This document shows, piece after piece, positions 29,212 through 38,671 of a stretch of 64,000 nucleotides of DNA. The position numbers were made by a program, and so were the translations under genes. The notes below the pieces were generated by a model. The model worked only from the letters and a program-made list of their open reading frames with translations, had not been told where the DNA came from and searched no databases. Position 1 is the stretch's first letter, and each line of letters starts with the position of its first letter. Source of the stretch: Paraburkholderia agricolaris (GTDB lineage Bacteria > Pseudomonadota > Gammaproteobacteria > Burkholderiales > Burkholderiaceae); the NCBI RefSeq assembly GCF_009455635.1, contig NZ_QPER01000002.1, forward strand, positions 2,790,001-2,854,000, written 5' to 3'.

Positions 29212-29572
29212 AACCGAGGTCTGCGCAGCCGCACCGGGCGGGGTGTCCCGATGTGCAAGCACCGCTCTTGAGCGGTCGCCCGCTGCAAAGACAGCCCAAG
29301 CCTCAGGATCTGTCATGTCCACTGCTGTTCAACCCGGTTCCCTACAAGGGGAACCTCGCGCTGGCGCGTCATCGCCATTGATAGCGCTTTCGCCGCCTTC
29401 AGGATTGCCGCCTGGCCTGGCTCGTTCGTCCCCTATCGCATGAAGCGCTACGACGAACTGGAAGCCTGTTGCGCCAGACGTTAAACCTTTGAACGCGGCT
29501 AAACGGCCTGCTGGCCCCCTAGCCCCGTAGCCCTCTACCCACAGAAATCTGCAAGAACGAACACATCTCATC
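29212..29572 (+). other. long leader between riboswitch and btuB
   Basis: 360 nt of leader with no convincing gene. It holds a hairpin ACCGCT-CTTG-AGCGGT (29261-29276) and a second, GGTTCCC/GGGAACC (about 29335-29356). Either may be part of the riboswitch expression platform. A short frame starting at 29315 has no family similarity and is probably not translated. The distance from aptamer to start codon is unusually long. Confidence 0.5.
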
Positions 29573-31504
29573 ATGAAGTTCCGCCAACTCATCATCACCT
29601 CCGCCCTGACCGTCTCGGCATGGCAGGTTGCACAGGCCGCGGACGGCACGTCGTTGCAGCAGCCGGAGCAGACTCCGGCAGAAACCACGCTGCCGAATAT
29701 TCTCGTCAGCGGCGACACGCAACATCTGCCGCAATCGTTCGACCGACGCTTCGCCACCACTCAGGTCCTGACGCGCGCCGATCTCGACCGTCTGTCGCCA
29801 GCCGATCCGAGTATCACGCAGGCCCTCGCCACGCTGCCTGGCGTCACCATTTCGCAAAGCGGCGGACCAGGTTCTTCCGCCGCGGTCAGCATCCGGGGCT
29901 CGTCGGCCAGTCAGGTCGCGGTGTTTATCGACGGCATCCGGGTCGGTTCCTCGACCACCGGGCAAGCTGCGTGGGCCGATCTGCCAACCTCCGCGTTCGA
30001 CCGCGTCGAGGTGATCTCGGGACCGGCGGCCGCCTCGTTCGGCGCGGACGCGATGGGCGGCGTCATACAGTTATTCACCAACCATGCATCCAATCAGCCG
30101 AATCGGACCACGGTCTCGGTAGGCGGCGGTTCGAACAAGACCTTCGACACACAGCTCCGCACGTCGGGCAGTATCCCGTCCACGGGTCCGCTCTCCGCAC
30201 TCTCGGGGCTGACCTACTCGCTCGGCCTGCACGACTACAACACTGCCGGGATCGATGCGACCCAGCCGTACGCCTATGGTCACGAGGACGGCCGCAATCC
30301 GTACCACGCGCAGGACGTGGACGCGCGACTCGGCTACGCACACGACAACTGGTCGCTCTCCGCGTTCGCTCTGTATCACAAGTCCGATCTGTCGTACGAC
30401 AATGCAGGCGGCGCCGACCGGCAACTCGATCATCAACTGACGACGGGCCTCGCATTTCATCTGGACGTTACGCCGACCACCCAGTTCGACCAGTCGGTGG
30501 GCTACGCGACGGACCGCCAGTTCGTCTACGCGAACAACCCGACCATCCCGTCCGATGAGTTCGACTCGACGCGCTTAAGCACCACGACCTCGCTGACGCA
30601 TCAGGAGCGCGGACTGACGCTGTTCGGTCTGCCGCTGTCCGGAGAGTCAAAAGTTGCGTACGACTTCAGCCGCGAGCTGGCGTTCCTGCCGGTGGATGCG
30701 CCTCAAGGTTTGCCGGCCCGCAACGATTCGTCTTTCTCGCTCCATCAGTCGGCCACGCTCGGCGCGCTGACGGTGTTCCTCGCGGGTCGCCACGACGTTG
30801 TCCAGGGGGTGTCGGTCAATACCGGCAATGTCGCCGTGGCCTATGCGATCACGCCGGTTTATACGGCGCGGCTTTCGTATGGCAATGCTTTCCGCCTGCC
30901 GACGTTTAACGATCTGTACTATCCGGGCTATTCGAATCCGAACCTGTTGCCCGAACGCAGCGACACGGTGGAGGCAGCGCTGGACGCGTCGACCTCGATC
31001 GGCACCTTCACGGCCGCCGTTTATGACACCCGGGTCCATGATCTGATCTCGTTCAACCCCGCGCTCAATATGCCCGTGAACATCGGGCGGGCGCACATCC
31101 AGGGCATCGATCTGTCCTACAAGGGCACCATCGGCAAATCGACACCGGTTAGTGTCGCGGTCGGCGTGATGAATCCGCAGGACGTCACCGATCAGACGTG
31201 GCTCCCCCGCCGTCCGCGCCAGACGATTAGTCTGAGCGTAGATCACATGTGGGACGAATTCCACCTGCACGCGCTCAGCACCGGTGTCTCGCTGCTTTAT
31301 GGCGGCTCGACCTTCGACGACCAGTACAACACGACCTATCTGCCGTCGTACACGCGAGTCGATCTGCGCGCCGCCTACAAGATCAATTCGCACCTCACCG
31401 TCTCCGCCAACCTGTCGAACCTGTTTAACCGGCAGTACGTCACCGCATACGGTTACAACTCGCTCGGCCGCACGGCATTCGGCAAGGTGGCGTATACGTT
31501 CTAG
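29573..31504 (+). CDS. btuB: TonB-dependent vitamin B12 outer membrane receptor
   Basis: 643-residue outer membrane receptor. The signal peptide is cut near AQAAD (about residue 23). The plug domain has ATTQVLTRADLDRLSP, ALATLPGVTISQSGG, SVSIRGS-like SAAVSIRGSSASQVAVFIDG and VEVISGPAAASFGADAMGG. The beta-barrel ends in an aromatic (AYTF). Size and the C-terminal barrel match BtuB-type cobalamin receptors. The upstream cobalamin riboswitch makes a cobalamin or cobinamide substrate very likely. No btuCDF or other transport gene follows. It ends at a hairpin shared with the convergent lpxA. Confidence 0.93.
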   Translation: MKFRQLIITSALTVSAWQVAQAADGTSLQQPEQTPAETTLPNILVSGDTQHLPQSFDRRFATTQVLTRADLDRLSPADPSITQALATLPGVTISQSGGPGSSAAVSIRGSSASQVAVFIDGIRVGSSTTGQAAWADLPTSAFDRVEVISGPAAASFGADAMGGVIQLFTNHASNQPNRTTVSVGGGSNKTFDTQLRTSGSIPSTGPLSALSGLTYSLGLHDYNTAGIDATQPYAYGHEDGRNPYHAQDVDARLGYAHDNWSLSAFALYHKSDLSYDNAGGADRQLDHQLTTGLAFHLDVTPTTQFDQSVGYATDRQFVYANNPTIPSDEFDSTRLSTTTSLTHQERGLTLFGLPLSGESKVAYDFSRELAFLPVDAPQGLPARNDSSFSLHQSATLGALTVFLAGRHDVVQGVSVNTGNVAVAYAITPVYTARLSYGNAFRLPTFNDLYYPGYSNPNLLPERSDTVEAALDASTSIGTFTAAVYDTRVHDLISFNPALNMPVNIGRAHIQGIDLSYKGTIGKSTPVSVAVGVMNPQDVTDQTWLPRRPRQTISLSVDHMWDEFHLHALSTGVSLLYGGSTFDDQYNTTYLPSYTRVDLRAAYKINSHLTVSANLSNLFNRQYVTAYGYNSLGRTAFGKVAYTF

Positions 31505-31527
31505 GCGGAAACAGGCTCACGCTTTCT

Positions 31528-31555
31528 GTCGTCGGGCGACAATTCTCCCGACGAC
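31528..31555. terminator. hairpin between convergent btuB and lpxA
   Basis: GTCGTCGGG / CCCGACGAC, a perfect 9-bp stem with a 10-nt loop, starting 23 nt after the btuB stop and ending 27 nt from the end of the convergent lpxA gene. It could serve both strands. No T-run follows on either side. Confidence 0.6.
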
Positions 31556-31582
31556 GTAGCCTGCGTATTGCCGCACAGGACC

Positions 31583-32377
31583 TTATCGAATCAAACCGCG
31601 AGTCGAGCGAGTCAGAAACTCGTAAAACGGTTTGACTTCGGCGTGAGCGGAGGCGATCTCCGCGATCTCCGGCTTCGCTTCATCAAGCGTCTTGCCACTC
31701 CGGTACAGCAGCTTGTAGGCATTTCGAATGGCCTGTATTGCCTCTTTGCTGAACCCCCGGCGCTGCAGCCCCGTGGTGTTCACACCAACCGGCGAAGCGT
31801 GATTGCCCTGGGCAATCACGAACGGCGGTACGTCCTGGGCGATGCCCGAACAGCCCCCCACCATGACGTGCGCGCCGATAATGCAGAATTGATGAACCGC
31901 AACCATCCCGCCAATAATTACGTAGTCGTCCAGAATTACGTGACCGCCTAGCGTTGCATTGTTTGCCAGAATGCAATGGTTGCTCACGATGCAATCGTGG
32001 GCAACATGAGCGTTGACCATCAGAAGATTGTCGTTTCCAACCCGGGTAATGCCGCCACCCTGGACTGTGCCGCGATGGATCGTGACGCTCTCCCGGATTC
32101 TGTTCCGATCACCTATTTCCACCAGCGTCGGCTCGCCGGCGTACTTCAGGTCCTGGTTGTCCTCTCCAATCGTGGCGAACGGGTAGATGATGTTGTCCCG
32201 GCCAATGCGGGTATGGCCGCTTACGACAACGTGCGACTTCAGTACGGAGCCTTCACCAATCTCGACATCGCCGCCAACGCAGCAGTAGGGGCCAATGCGA
32301 ACGCCGGCACCAATCACAGCGCCCTCTTCAATCACCGCGGTCGGATGGATGACAGCCGTTTTATCGATCACAAACAT
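31583..32377 (-). CDS. lpxA: UDP-N-acetylglucosamine acyltransferase LpxA, stand-alone copy
   Basis: 264-residue left-handed beta-helix acyltransferase that attaches the 3-hydroxyacyl chain to UDP-GlcNAc, the first step of lipid A synthesis. Hexapeptide repeats fill the N-terminal two thirds. H127 in VNAHVAHDC is the expected catalytic base. A helical C-terminus ends STRGLIR. From memory, blocks such as [25 protein letters not shown] and [21 protein letters not shown] follow the enterobacterial LpxA rather than the usual betaproteobacterial one. The gene is alone, not in an lpxD-fabZ-lpxA-lpxB cluster. This suggests a second, possibly acquired, copy. Confidence 0.93.
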   Translation of the reverse strand: MFVIDKTAVIHPTAVIEEGAVIGAGVRIGPYCCVGGDVEIGEGSVLKSHVVVSGHTRIGRDNIIYPFATIGEDNQDLKYAGEPTLVEIGDRNRIRESVTIHRGTVQGGGITRVGNDNLLMVNAHVAHDCIVSNHCILANNATLGGHVILDDYVIIGGMVAVHQFCIIGAHVMVGGCSGIAQDVPPFVIAQGNHASPVGVNTTGLQRRGFSKEAIQAIRNAYKLLYRSGKTLDEAKPEIAEIASAHAEVKPFYEFLTRSTRGLIR

Positions 32378-32824
32378 AACCTCTCAGGAATGCCACTCTC
32401 GTGGTCTTGCAGTTCAGATTTAATGCCGGAGCAGCGAGCCCCAATTCATTTCAGCGATCGATTATATGGGTCTTTATTGGCGCTTGCCGATCGGCCATCG
32501 GAACCTCTTATCGCGCCATGCGAATATGAATGTGAACGACTTTGCCAGCGTCGCAATCCACCTCGCGGGTTCCGTATTCGGCCAGCCCTCAGAGCCCCTT
32601 CCTTACAGATTGCTGTCTGAAAGCTCGTCGAGCGAACTGACTACGTGATCTCGTGCATCCCGCGCGTCACGTGCAGCAATCGGCCATGCTAGGCTACGCG
32701 TAGATTTCTTGCCGCATGGTATAAATTCCGCCGTCAGGACAAGAAACATCGAAGTTCGGGTGGTCCGCATAATCCCATCCGCTCCCCTCGCTTAAGCTAA
32801 ACGCAGGCGATATAAGGTGGATCG
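32378..32824. other. divergent intergenic region (lpxA / RND operon)
   Basis: 447 nt between the divergent lpxA gene and the RND efflux operon. It should contain both promoters; A+T content is higher around 32440-32480 and 32700-32740. Small open frames here lack ribosome binding sites. No regulator gene and no clear operator palindrome was found, although RND operons usually have an adjacent regulator. Confidence 0.5.
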
Positions 32825-34330
32825 ATGATCGACGTGAACCAGCGTATTGTCGGGCGGCGGCGCCTGTACGTCGTGCTTTGCGGCTGCGCCGCGGTGACCG
32901 GCTGCATGGTCGGTCCCAACTACCGCACGCCTGCCGCCCCTGCTACGGACACGTACACCGCCACGCCGCTGCCCGAGCAGACGGCCTCTTCTCCGGGGGC
33001 TGCCGGCTTACCCCAGCGCTTTGTGCCGGGCGAGGACATTCCCGCGGCCTGGTGGGCGCTCTTTCATTGCGAGCCGCTCGACACCCTGATCCGCCAGGCC
33101 ATCGTCAACAGCCCGAACATCGCCGCGGCGCAAGCCGCCTTGCGGCAGGCGCGCGAAAATTTCAAGGCGCAAGCCGGCGGCACCCTCCTGCCCAGCGTCG
33201 ACGCGCAACTCGGCGCCACGCGCGAAAAACTGAACGGCATCTCGTTCGGCGAGCCTGGCGTCGTCGATGAGTTCAATCTCTACAACGCATCGGTGAATGT
33301 GTCGTACAAGCTCGACGTGTTCGGCGGCGCGCGGCGCGAACTCGAAGCGTTGCACGCGCAAATCGATTACCAGGATTTCCAGTTGCAGGCCGCCTATCTC
33401 GCGATGTCCGCCAACATTGTGACCGCGGCCGTCAAGGAAGCATCGCTGCGCGCACAGATCGACGCAACCGGGCGGATCGCCACGGAAGAAGACGAGCAAC
33501 TCGGCGTACTCGGCAAACAGTTCGAACTGGGTGGCGTGGGCCGCACGGCCGTACTCGCGCAACAAACCCTGCTGGCGCAAACCCGCGCCACGCTGCCGCC
33601 GCTGCAACAGCAACTCGACCAGGTCCGTCATCAGCTCGCCGTGCTGGCCGGCAAACTACCCAGCGACGCCGGATTGCCCGAATTCAGGCTCGAGATGTTC
33701 TCGTTGCCCGACTCGCTGCCCGTGAGCCTGCCGTCGGCACTGGTGCGGCAGCGGCCCGACATTCTCGCCGCCGACGCGTTGCTGCATCAGGCCAGCGCGC
33801 AAGTCGGCGTAGCGACCGCGGCGATGTATCCGCAGATCACGCTGTCCGCGAGCTACGGCGCCGAAGCCCTGACGCCGGCGCAGGTGTTCAAGGCCGGCAG
33901 CACGATCTGGAGCCTGGGTGCCGGCCTGCTGCAACCGGTCTTCCACGGCGGCCAACTGAGTGCGCAGAAGCGCGCGGCCGAGGCGGCGTACGAACAGGCC
34001 GACGCGCAATATCGCGAAACCGTGCTGCTGGCGTTCCAGAACGTCGCGGATTCGCTGCGCGCGCTCGATCACGACGCGACCGGCCTGAAAGCGCAGACGG
34101 ACGCCTGGCAGTCCGCCAGCGATTCGCTGGACCTCACGCGCGGGCAGTACCGCGTCGGCGGCGTGAGCTATCTGTCGCTGCTCGACGCCCAACGCCAGTA
34201 TCAGCAAACGGTGGTCAGTCTCGCGCAGGCCCAGGCATCCCGCTACGCCGACACGGCCGCTCTCTTCCAGGCGCTCGGTGGCGGCTGGTGGAACGAGCCC
34301 GTGCCGGCCACCGCCGCAACAACGCATTGA
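32825..34330 (+). CDS. RND efflux outer membrane factor (NodT/OprM family)
   Basis: 501-residue outer membrane lipoprotein of the TolC-like OMF family. The signal peptide has a lipobox VTGC followed by MVGPNYRTP, the usual start of OprM-type proteins. Two outer membrane efflux repeats follow, with long helical segments (for example NSPNIAAAQAALRQARENF and ADALLHQASAQVGVATAAMYPQI). It provides the outer membrane exit duct for the pump encoded downstream. AAGGTGG lies ahead of the ATG. It is first in the operon, ahead of adaptor and pump. Confidence 0.94.
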   Translation: MIDVNQRIVGRRRLYVVLCGCAAVTGCMVGPNYRTPAAPATDTYTATPLPEQTASSPGAAGLPQRFVPGEDIPAAWWALFHCEPLDTLIRQAIVNSPNIAAAQAALRQARENFKAQAGGTLLPSVDAQLGATREKLNGISFGEPGVVDEFNLYNASVNVSYKLDVFGGARRELEALHAQIDYQDFQLQAAYLAMSANIVTAAVKEASLRAQIDATGRIATEEDEQLGVLGKQFELGGVGRTAVLAQQTLLAQTRATLPPLQQQLDQVRHQLAVLAGKLPSDAGLPEFRLEMFSLPDSLPVSLPSALVRQRPDILAADALLHQASAQVGVATAAMYPQITLSASYGAEALTPAQVFKAGSTIWSLGAGLLQPVFHGGQLSAQKRAAEAAYEQADAQYRETVLLAFQNVADSLRALDHDATGLKAQTDAWQSASDSLDLTRGQYRVGGVSYLSLLDAQRQYQQTVVSLAQAQASRYADTAALFQALGGGWWNEPVPATAATTH

Positions 34331-34445
34331 CGTAATCCGGCAGAACGTTCGCTGCACCGCTTCTGGCAACACCCGCAGTCAGAAACGAAGGCACGAAGAT
34401 ACGAACCGTCCGGCGCTTCGCCCCATGCCGTGCAAGGACACAACG

Positions 34446-35597
34446 ATGACCGAAAGAAAACCGATGACAAAGCGGATGGTGATCATGCTGATCTGTGTCG
34501 GCCTGCTGCTGGCCGCGCTCGTCGGCTTCAACCAGTTCCGCTCGTACATGATCGGCAAGTTCATGGCGAGCAACGCGGCGCCGCCCTCCACCGTCTCGGC
34601 GATCGTCGCCGGCTATCAGTCCTGGCAACCGCAGCTTGCCGCGGTCGGCAGTTTGCGCGCCGTGCGCGGCGTCGACGTCACCACCGAAGTCGCGGGCCTC
34701 GTGCGCGAGGTGGCGTTCAGCTCGGGCCAGGAAGCGAAAACCGGGCAAGTTCTGGTCCGGCTCAATGCCGACAGCGACGTCGCGCTGCTCCAGTCATTGC
34801 AGGCCGCGGCCGAACTTGCCCAGACGGTCTACACGCGCGACAAGGCGCAATACGACATCAAGGCCATCGCCCGGGCGCAGCTCGACGCGGACGCCGCCGA
34901 CCTCAAGGGCAAGAAGGCGCAGGTCGCGCAACAGGCCGCGCTGGTTGACAAGAAGACGATCCGCGCGCCGTTTGCGGGACGCCTCGGCATCACCACTATC
35001 AATCCGGGGCAGTACCTCAATCCGGGCGACGCGATCGTCACGCTGCAAGCGATCGATCCGATCTATGCCGATTTCTATCTGCCGCAGCAACAGCTCGGCC
35101 AGCTCGCGATCGGCCAGACCATCGTGGTCGATACCAATGCGTATAGCGGGCAGACCTTCACGGGCAAGATCCAGTCGATGAACCCGCGGGTCGACAGCGC
35201 CACGCGCAACATCCAGATCGAAGCCACCGTGGACAATCGCGATCGCAAGCTGCTGCCGGGCATGTACGCGAACGTGAAGATCGACGCGGGCACCGCGCAG
35301 CGCTACCTGACGCTGCCGCAAACGGCCATCACCTACAACCCCTACGGCGCGACCGTGTTCATCGTCAAGCAGGGTGCGCAACCCAACGCGCAGGGCAAGG
35401 CGCTACCCGTCGCGCAGCAGGTGTTCGTCACACCGGGGCCGACGCGCGGCGATCAGGTTGCGATTCTTAAAGGTGTCGAGGCCGGCATGCAGGTCGTGAC
35501 GAGCGGGCAGCTCAAGCTCAAGAACGGCTCGCCGCTCATCGTCAACAACAGCGTGCAGCCGGCGGACAATCCGAATCCGGCGCCTCAGGAACAATAG
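34446..35597 (+). CDS. RND efflux periplasmic adaptor subunit
   Basis: 383-residue membrane fusion protein with an N-terminal transmembrane anchor (MVIMLICVGLLLAALVGFNQF). The lipoyl half-motifs (VTTEVAGLVREVAFSSGQEAKTG and TIRAPFAGRLGITTINPGQYL) flank a helical hairpin. A beta-barrel domain follows (NPRVDSATRNIQIEATVDN). The start at 34446 is chosen for AAGGA eight nt upstream; the frame opens earlier inside the preceding gene. It links the outer membrane factor to the RND pump. Confidence 0.94.
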   Translation: MTERKPMTKRMVIMLICVGLLLAALVGFNQFRSYMIGKFMASNAAPPSTVSAIVAGYQSWQPQLAAVGSLRAVRGVDVTTEVAGLVREVAFSSGQEAKTGQVLVRLNADSDVALLQSLQAAAELAQTVYTRDKAQYDIKAIARAQLDADAADLKGKKAQVAQQAALVDKKTIRAPFAGRLGITTINPGQYLNPGDAIVTLQAIDPIYADFYLPQQQLGQLAIGQTIVVDTNAYSGQTFTGKIQSMNPRVDSATRNIQIEATVDNRDRKLLPGMYANVKIDAGTAQRYLTLPQTAITYNPYGATVFIVKQGAQPNAQGKALPVAQQVFVTPGPTRGDQVAILKGVEAGMQVVTSGQLKLKNGSPLIVNNSVQPADNPNPAPQEQ

Positions 35598-35609
35598 AGA
35601 GACCGCGCG

Positions 35610-38600
35610 ATGACATTCACCGATCTCTTTATCCGGCGGCCCGTGCTTGCATCGGTCGTCAGCCTGCTGATCCTCGTGCTCGGACTGCGCTCGCTCGCCG
35701 CCCTGAAAGTCAGCCAGTATCCGCAGACCGAGAACGCCGTCGTGACGATCAGCACCGCTTACTATGGCGCGAATGCCGACACCATCGCCGGGTTCATCAC
35801 GCAGCCGCTCGAAGCCGCGATCGCCCAGGCGCAGGGCATCGACTATCTATCCTCGACCAGCACTACCGGCGTGTCGACCATTACCGCGACGCTGCGCCTG
35901 AACTACGACGCGAACCGCGCGCTGACCGAGATCAACACGCAGATCCAGTCGGTGCGCAACCAGTTGCCGCCGCAGGCGCAACAGCCGGTGCTGACGGTGC
36001 AGGTCGGGCAGACCACAGACGCGATGTACATGGGTTTTTACAGCGACGTGCTGCCGAGCAATAACGTCACGGATTACCTGCTGCGTGTCGTCAAGCCCAA
36101 GCTCGATTCGGTTGAAGGCGTGCAAACCGCCGAAATTCTCGGCGGGCGGCAGTTCGCGTTGCGCGCCTGGCTCGATTCGACGCGGCTCGCCGCCCATGGC
36201 GTGACGGCGAGCGACGTCTTTACGGCGCTCGGCAACAATAACTACCTCGCGACACTCGGCACGACGAAAGGGCAGATGGTTAGCGTCGACCTGAACGCGG
36301 GCACCGACCTGCACACCGTCGACGACTTCAAGCAGCTCGTCATCAAACAGAAGAACGGCGCGATCGTGCGCCTTGAAGACGTCGCGAACGTCGTGCTCGG
36401 TGCCGACAGTTACGACTTCAACGTCGCGTTCAGCGGCAAACGTTCAGTGTTCATCGGCATCAAGGTCGCGCCGGACGCCAACATTCTCGATGTGGCCAAG
36501 CGCGTGAAAGCCATCTTTCCCGGCTTGCAGAAGCAGTTCCCGACCGGCATGACGGGGGATATCGTTTATGACGCGACCGACTTCGTCAACACGGCGATTT
36601 ACGAGGTCATCAAGACACTGGTCGAGGCATTGCTGATCGTCACCGTGGTGATTTTCCTGTTCCTCGGCAGCTTGCGCGCGGTCATCATCCCGCTGATCGC
36701 GATGCCCTTGTCGCTGATCGGCACGTTCTTCGTGATGCAACTGCTCGGCTATTCGATCAATCTGCTGACCCTGCTCGCGCTCGTGCTCGCCATCGGGCTC
36801 GTCGTGGACGACGCGATCATCGTCGTCGAAAACGTCGATCGTCACATGATGGAGGAAGGCAAGACGCCGCTCGAAGCGGCGCTGATCGCCGCGCGCGAAC
36901 TCGGCGGCCCGATTCTCGCGATGACCGTCGTGCTGATCGCCGTGTATGTGCCGATCGGTTTTCAGGGCGGCCTGACCGGCGCCCTCTTCACCGAATTCGC
37001 CTTCTCGCTCGCCGGCGCGGTGACGGTGTCCGGCGTGATCGCGCTGACGTTGTCGCCAATGATGTGCTCGCGCTTCTTCCGCGCGGAGCAGGAGTCGGGG
37101 CGCTTCGCGCGCTTCGTCAATCGCCAGTTCGAACGCGTTCATCGCGGCTACGGCCGCTTGTTGCACGCGACGCTCGACACCTGGTCCGTGTTTATCGTGA
37201 TGGGCGCGTTGCTGCTCGCCGGCACGGTCTATTTGTTCATGACGTCGAAATCGGAGCTCGCGCCTCAGGAAGATCAGGGGATCGTCCTGTCGCAGATCCA
37301 GGGGCCGCCGAACGCGACCATTCAGCAGATGCAGACGTACGCCGATCAGGTATTCAACATCTCCAAAGCGTTGCCCGAATACTCGCAGATGTTCCAGCTT
37401 ACCGGTGCGCCAACCCTGAACCAGGGGATCGGCGGGGTGCTGTTCAAGACATGGGACCAGCGCAGCAAGGGCGCAACCGCTTTACAGCAGGAATTGCAGC
37501 AGAAATGGAATCAGATTGCCGGGGCGCGCGTCGCGGCGTTCCAGTTTCCGCCGTTGCCGGGCTCACAGGGCTTGCCGGTGCAGTTCGTCATCAGCACGAC
37601 GGAGCCTTTCGAGAACCTGGATGAAGTGTCGCAAGCCGTCCTGCAAAAAGCCCGTGCGAGCGGGATGTTCTTCTTTGTCGACAGCGATCTCAAGCTCGAC
37701 AAGCCGGAGGCAACGCTCGTTGTCGACCGCGACAAGGTTGCCTCGCTCGGGCTCTCGCAGAGCGACGTTGGGCAAGCGCTCGGTTCGGCGCTCGGGGGCG
37801 GCTACGTGAACTACTTCTCGATTGCCGGGCGCTCGTACAAGGTGATTCCGCAGGTCCTGCAGACCGACCGCCTGAATCCATCACAGGTGCTCGATTACTA
37901 CCTGCGCACGCCGGACGGCAGTGTCATTCCGGCTTCGACGATTGCGCATATCGAACACAACGTCGTACCGGAATCGATCAACCACTTCCAGCAGCTCAAC
38001 TCCGCGACAATCTCAGGCGTGACCGTGCCGGGCGTGTCGCAAGGCGAAGTGCTCGCGTTTCTGCGCAAGGCGACGGCGGAAGCCGCTCCGTCGGGATATT
38101 CGGCGGATTACTCCGGGCTATCGCGGCAATTTGTGCAGGAGTCCGGCGGTTTCGTCATCACGCTGCTGTTCGCGACGATCATCGTGTTCCTCGCGCTCGC
38201 GGCACAATTCGAAAGTTTCCGTGACCCGATCGTGATCCTGGTGTCGGTACCGATGGCGCTGTTCGGCGCGCTCATCTTCATCAACGTCGGTCTGACGACG
38301 CTGAACATCTACACGCAGGTCGGCCTCGTCACGCTGATGGGGCTCGTCAGCAAGCACGGCATCCTGATCGTGCAGTTCGCCAACGAACTGCAACACGCCG
38401 GCAAATCGAAGCGCGAGGCCCTCGAAGAAGCGGCGGGTGTGCGGCTGCGCCCGATTCTGATGACGACGGCGGCGATGGTGCTGGGCGTCGTGCCGCTGGT
38501 GATCGCCTCGGGTGCGGGCGCGGCGGGCCGCAACGCGATGGGGCTGGTGATCTTCACGGGCTTGTCGATCGGCACCCTCTTCACGTTGTTCGTGGTGCCC

Positions 38601-38663
38601 GCGATGTATATGTTTCTCGCCGCCGATCATCATCGGGAAGCGGGTGTGCCGGAGGCGAGCTGA
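35610..38663 (+). CDS. RND family efflux pump, inner membrane permease
   Basis: 1017-residue proton-driven pump of the HAE1/AcrB superfamily, near the usual length. It starts FTDLFIRRPVLASVVSLLILVLG. The proton-relay TM4 segment LVLAIGLVVDDAIIVVENVDRHM carries two adjacent aspartates. The second-half block TLMGLVSKHGILIVQFANEL is also present. A gene of this type exports drugs or metabolites together with the two preceding gene products. The substrate is not predictable. The stop lies 8 nt before a small PPC-domain gene that seems to belong to the operon. Confidence 0.95.
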   Translation: MTFTDLFIRRPVLASVVSLLILVLGLRSLAALKVSQYPQTENAVVTISTAYYGANADTIAGFITQPLEAAIAQAQGIDYLSSTSTTGVSTITATLRLNYDANRALTEINTQIQSVRNQLPPQAQQPVLTVQVGQTTDAMYMGFYSDVLPSNNVTDYLLRVVKPKLDSVEGVQTAEILGGRQFALRAWLDSTRLAAHGVTASDVFTALGNNNYLATLGTTKGQMVSVDLNAGTDLHTVDDFKQLVIKQKNGAIVRLEDVANVVLGADSYDFNVAFSGKRSVFIGIKVAPDANILDVAKRVKAIFPGLQKQFPTGMTGDIVYDATDFVNTAIYEVIKTLVEALLIVTVVIFLFLGSLRAVIIPLIAMPLSLIGTFFVMQLLGYSINLLTLLALVLAIGLVVDDAIIVVENVDRHMMEEGKTPLEAALIAARELGGPILAMTVVLIAVYVPIGFQGGLTGALFTEFAFSLAGAVTVSGVIALTLSPMMCSRFFRAEQESGRFARFVNRQFERVHRGYGRLLHATLDTWSVFIVMGALLLAGTVYLFMTSKSELAPQEDQGIVLSQIQGPPNATIQQMQTYADQVFNISKALPEYSQMFQLTGAPTLNQGIGGVLFKTWDQRSKGATALQQELQQKWNQIAGARVAAFQFPPLPGSQGLPVQFVISTTEPFENLDEVSQAVLQKARASGMFFFVDSDLKLDKPEATLVVDRDKVASLGLSQSDVGQALGSALGGGYVNYFSIAGRSYKVIPQVLQTDRLNPSQVLDYYLRTPDGSVIPASTIAHIEHNVVPESINHFQQLNSATISGVTVPGVSQGEVLAFLRKATAEAAPSGYSADYSGLSRQFVQESGGFVITLLFATIIVFLALAAQFESFRDPIVILVSVPMALFGALIFINVGLTTLNIYTQVGLVTLMGLVSKHGILIVQFANELQHAGKSKREALEEAAGVRLRPILMTTAAMVLGVVPLVIASGAGAAGRNAMGLVIFTGLSIGTLFTLFVVPAMYMFLAADHHREAGVPEAS

Positions 38664-38671
38664 ACCACGCG

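Noticed and set aside
29315..29443. Short frame in the btuB leader
   Set aside because: No good ribosome binding site, no family, proline/serine/glycine-rich translation typical of non-coding GC-rich DNA.
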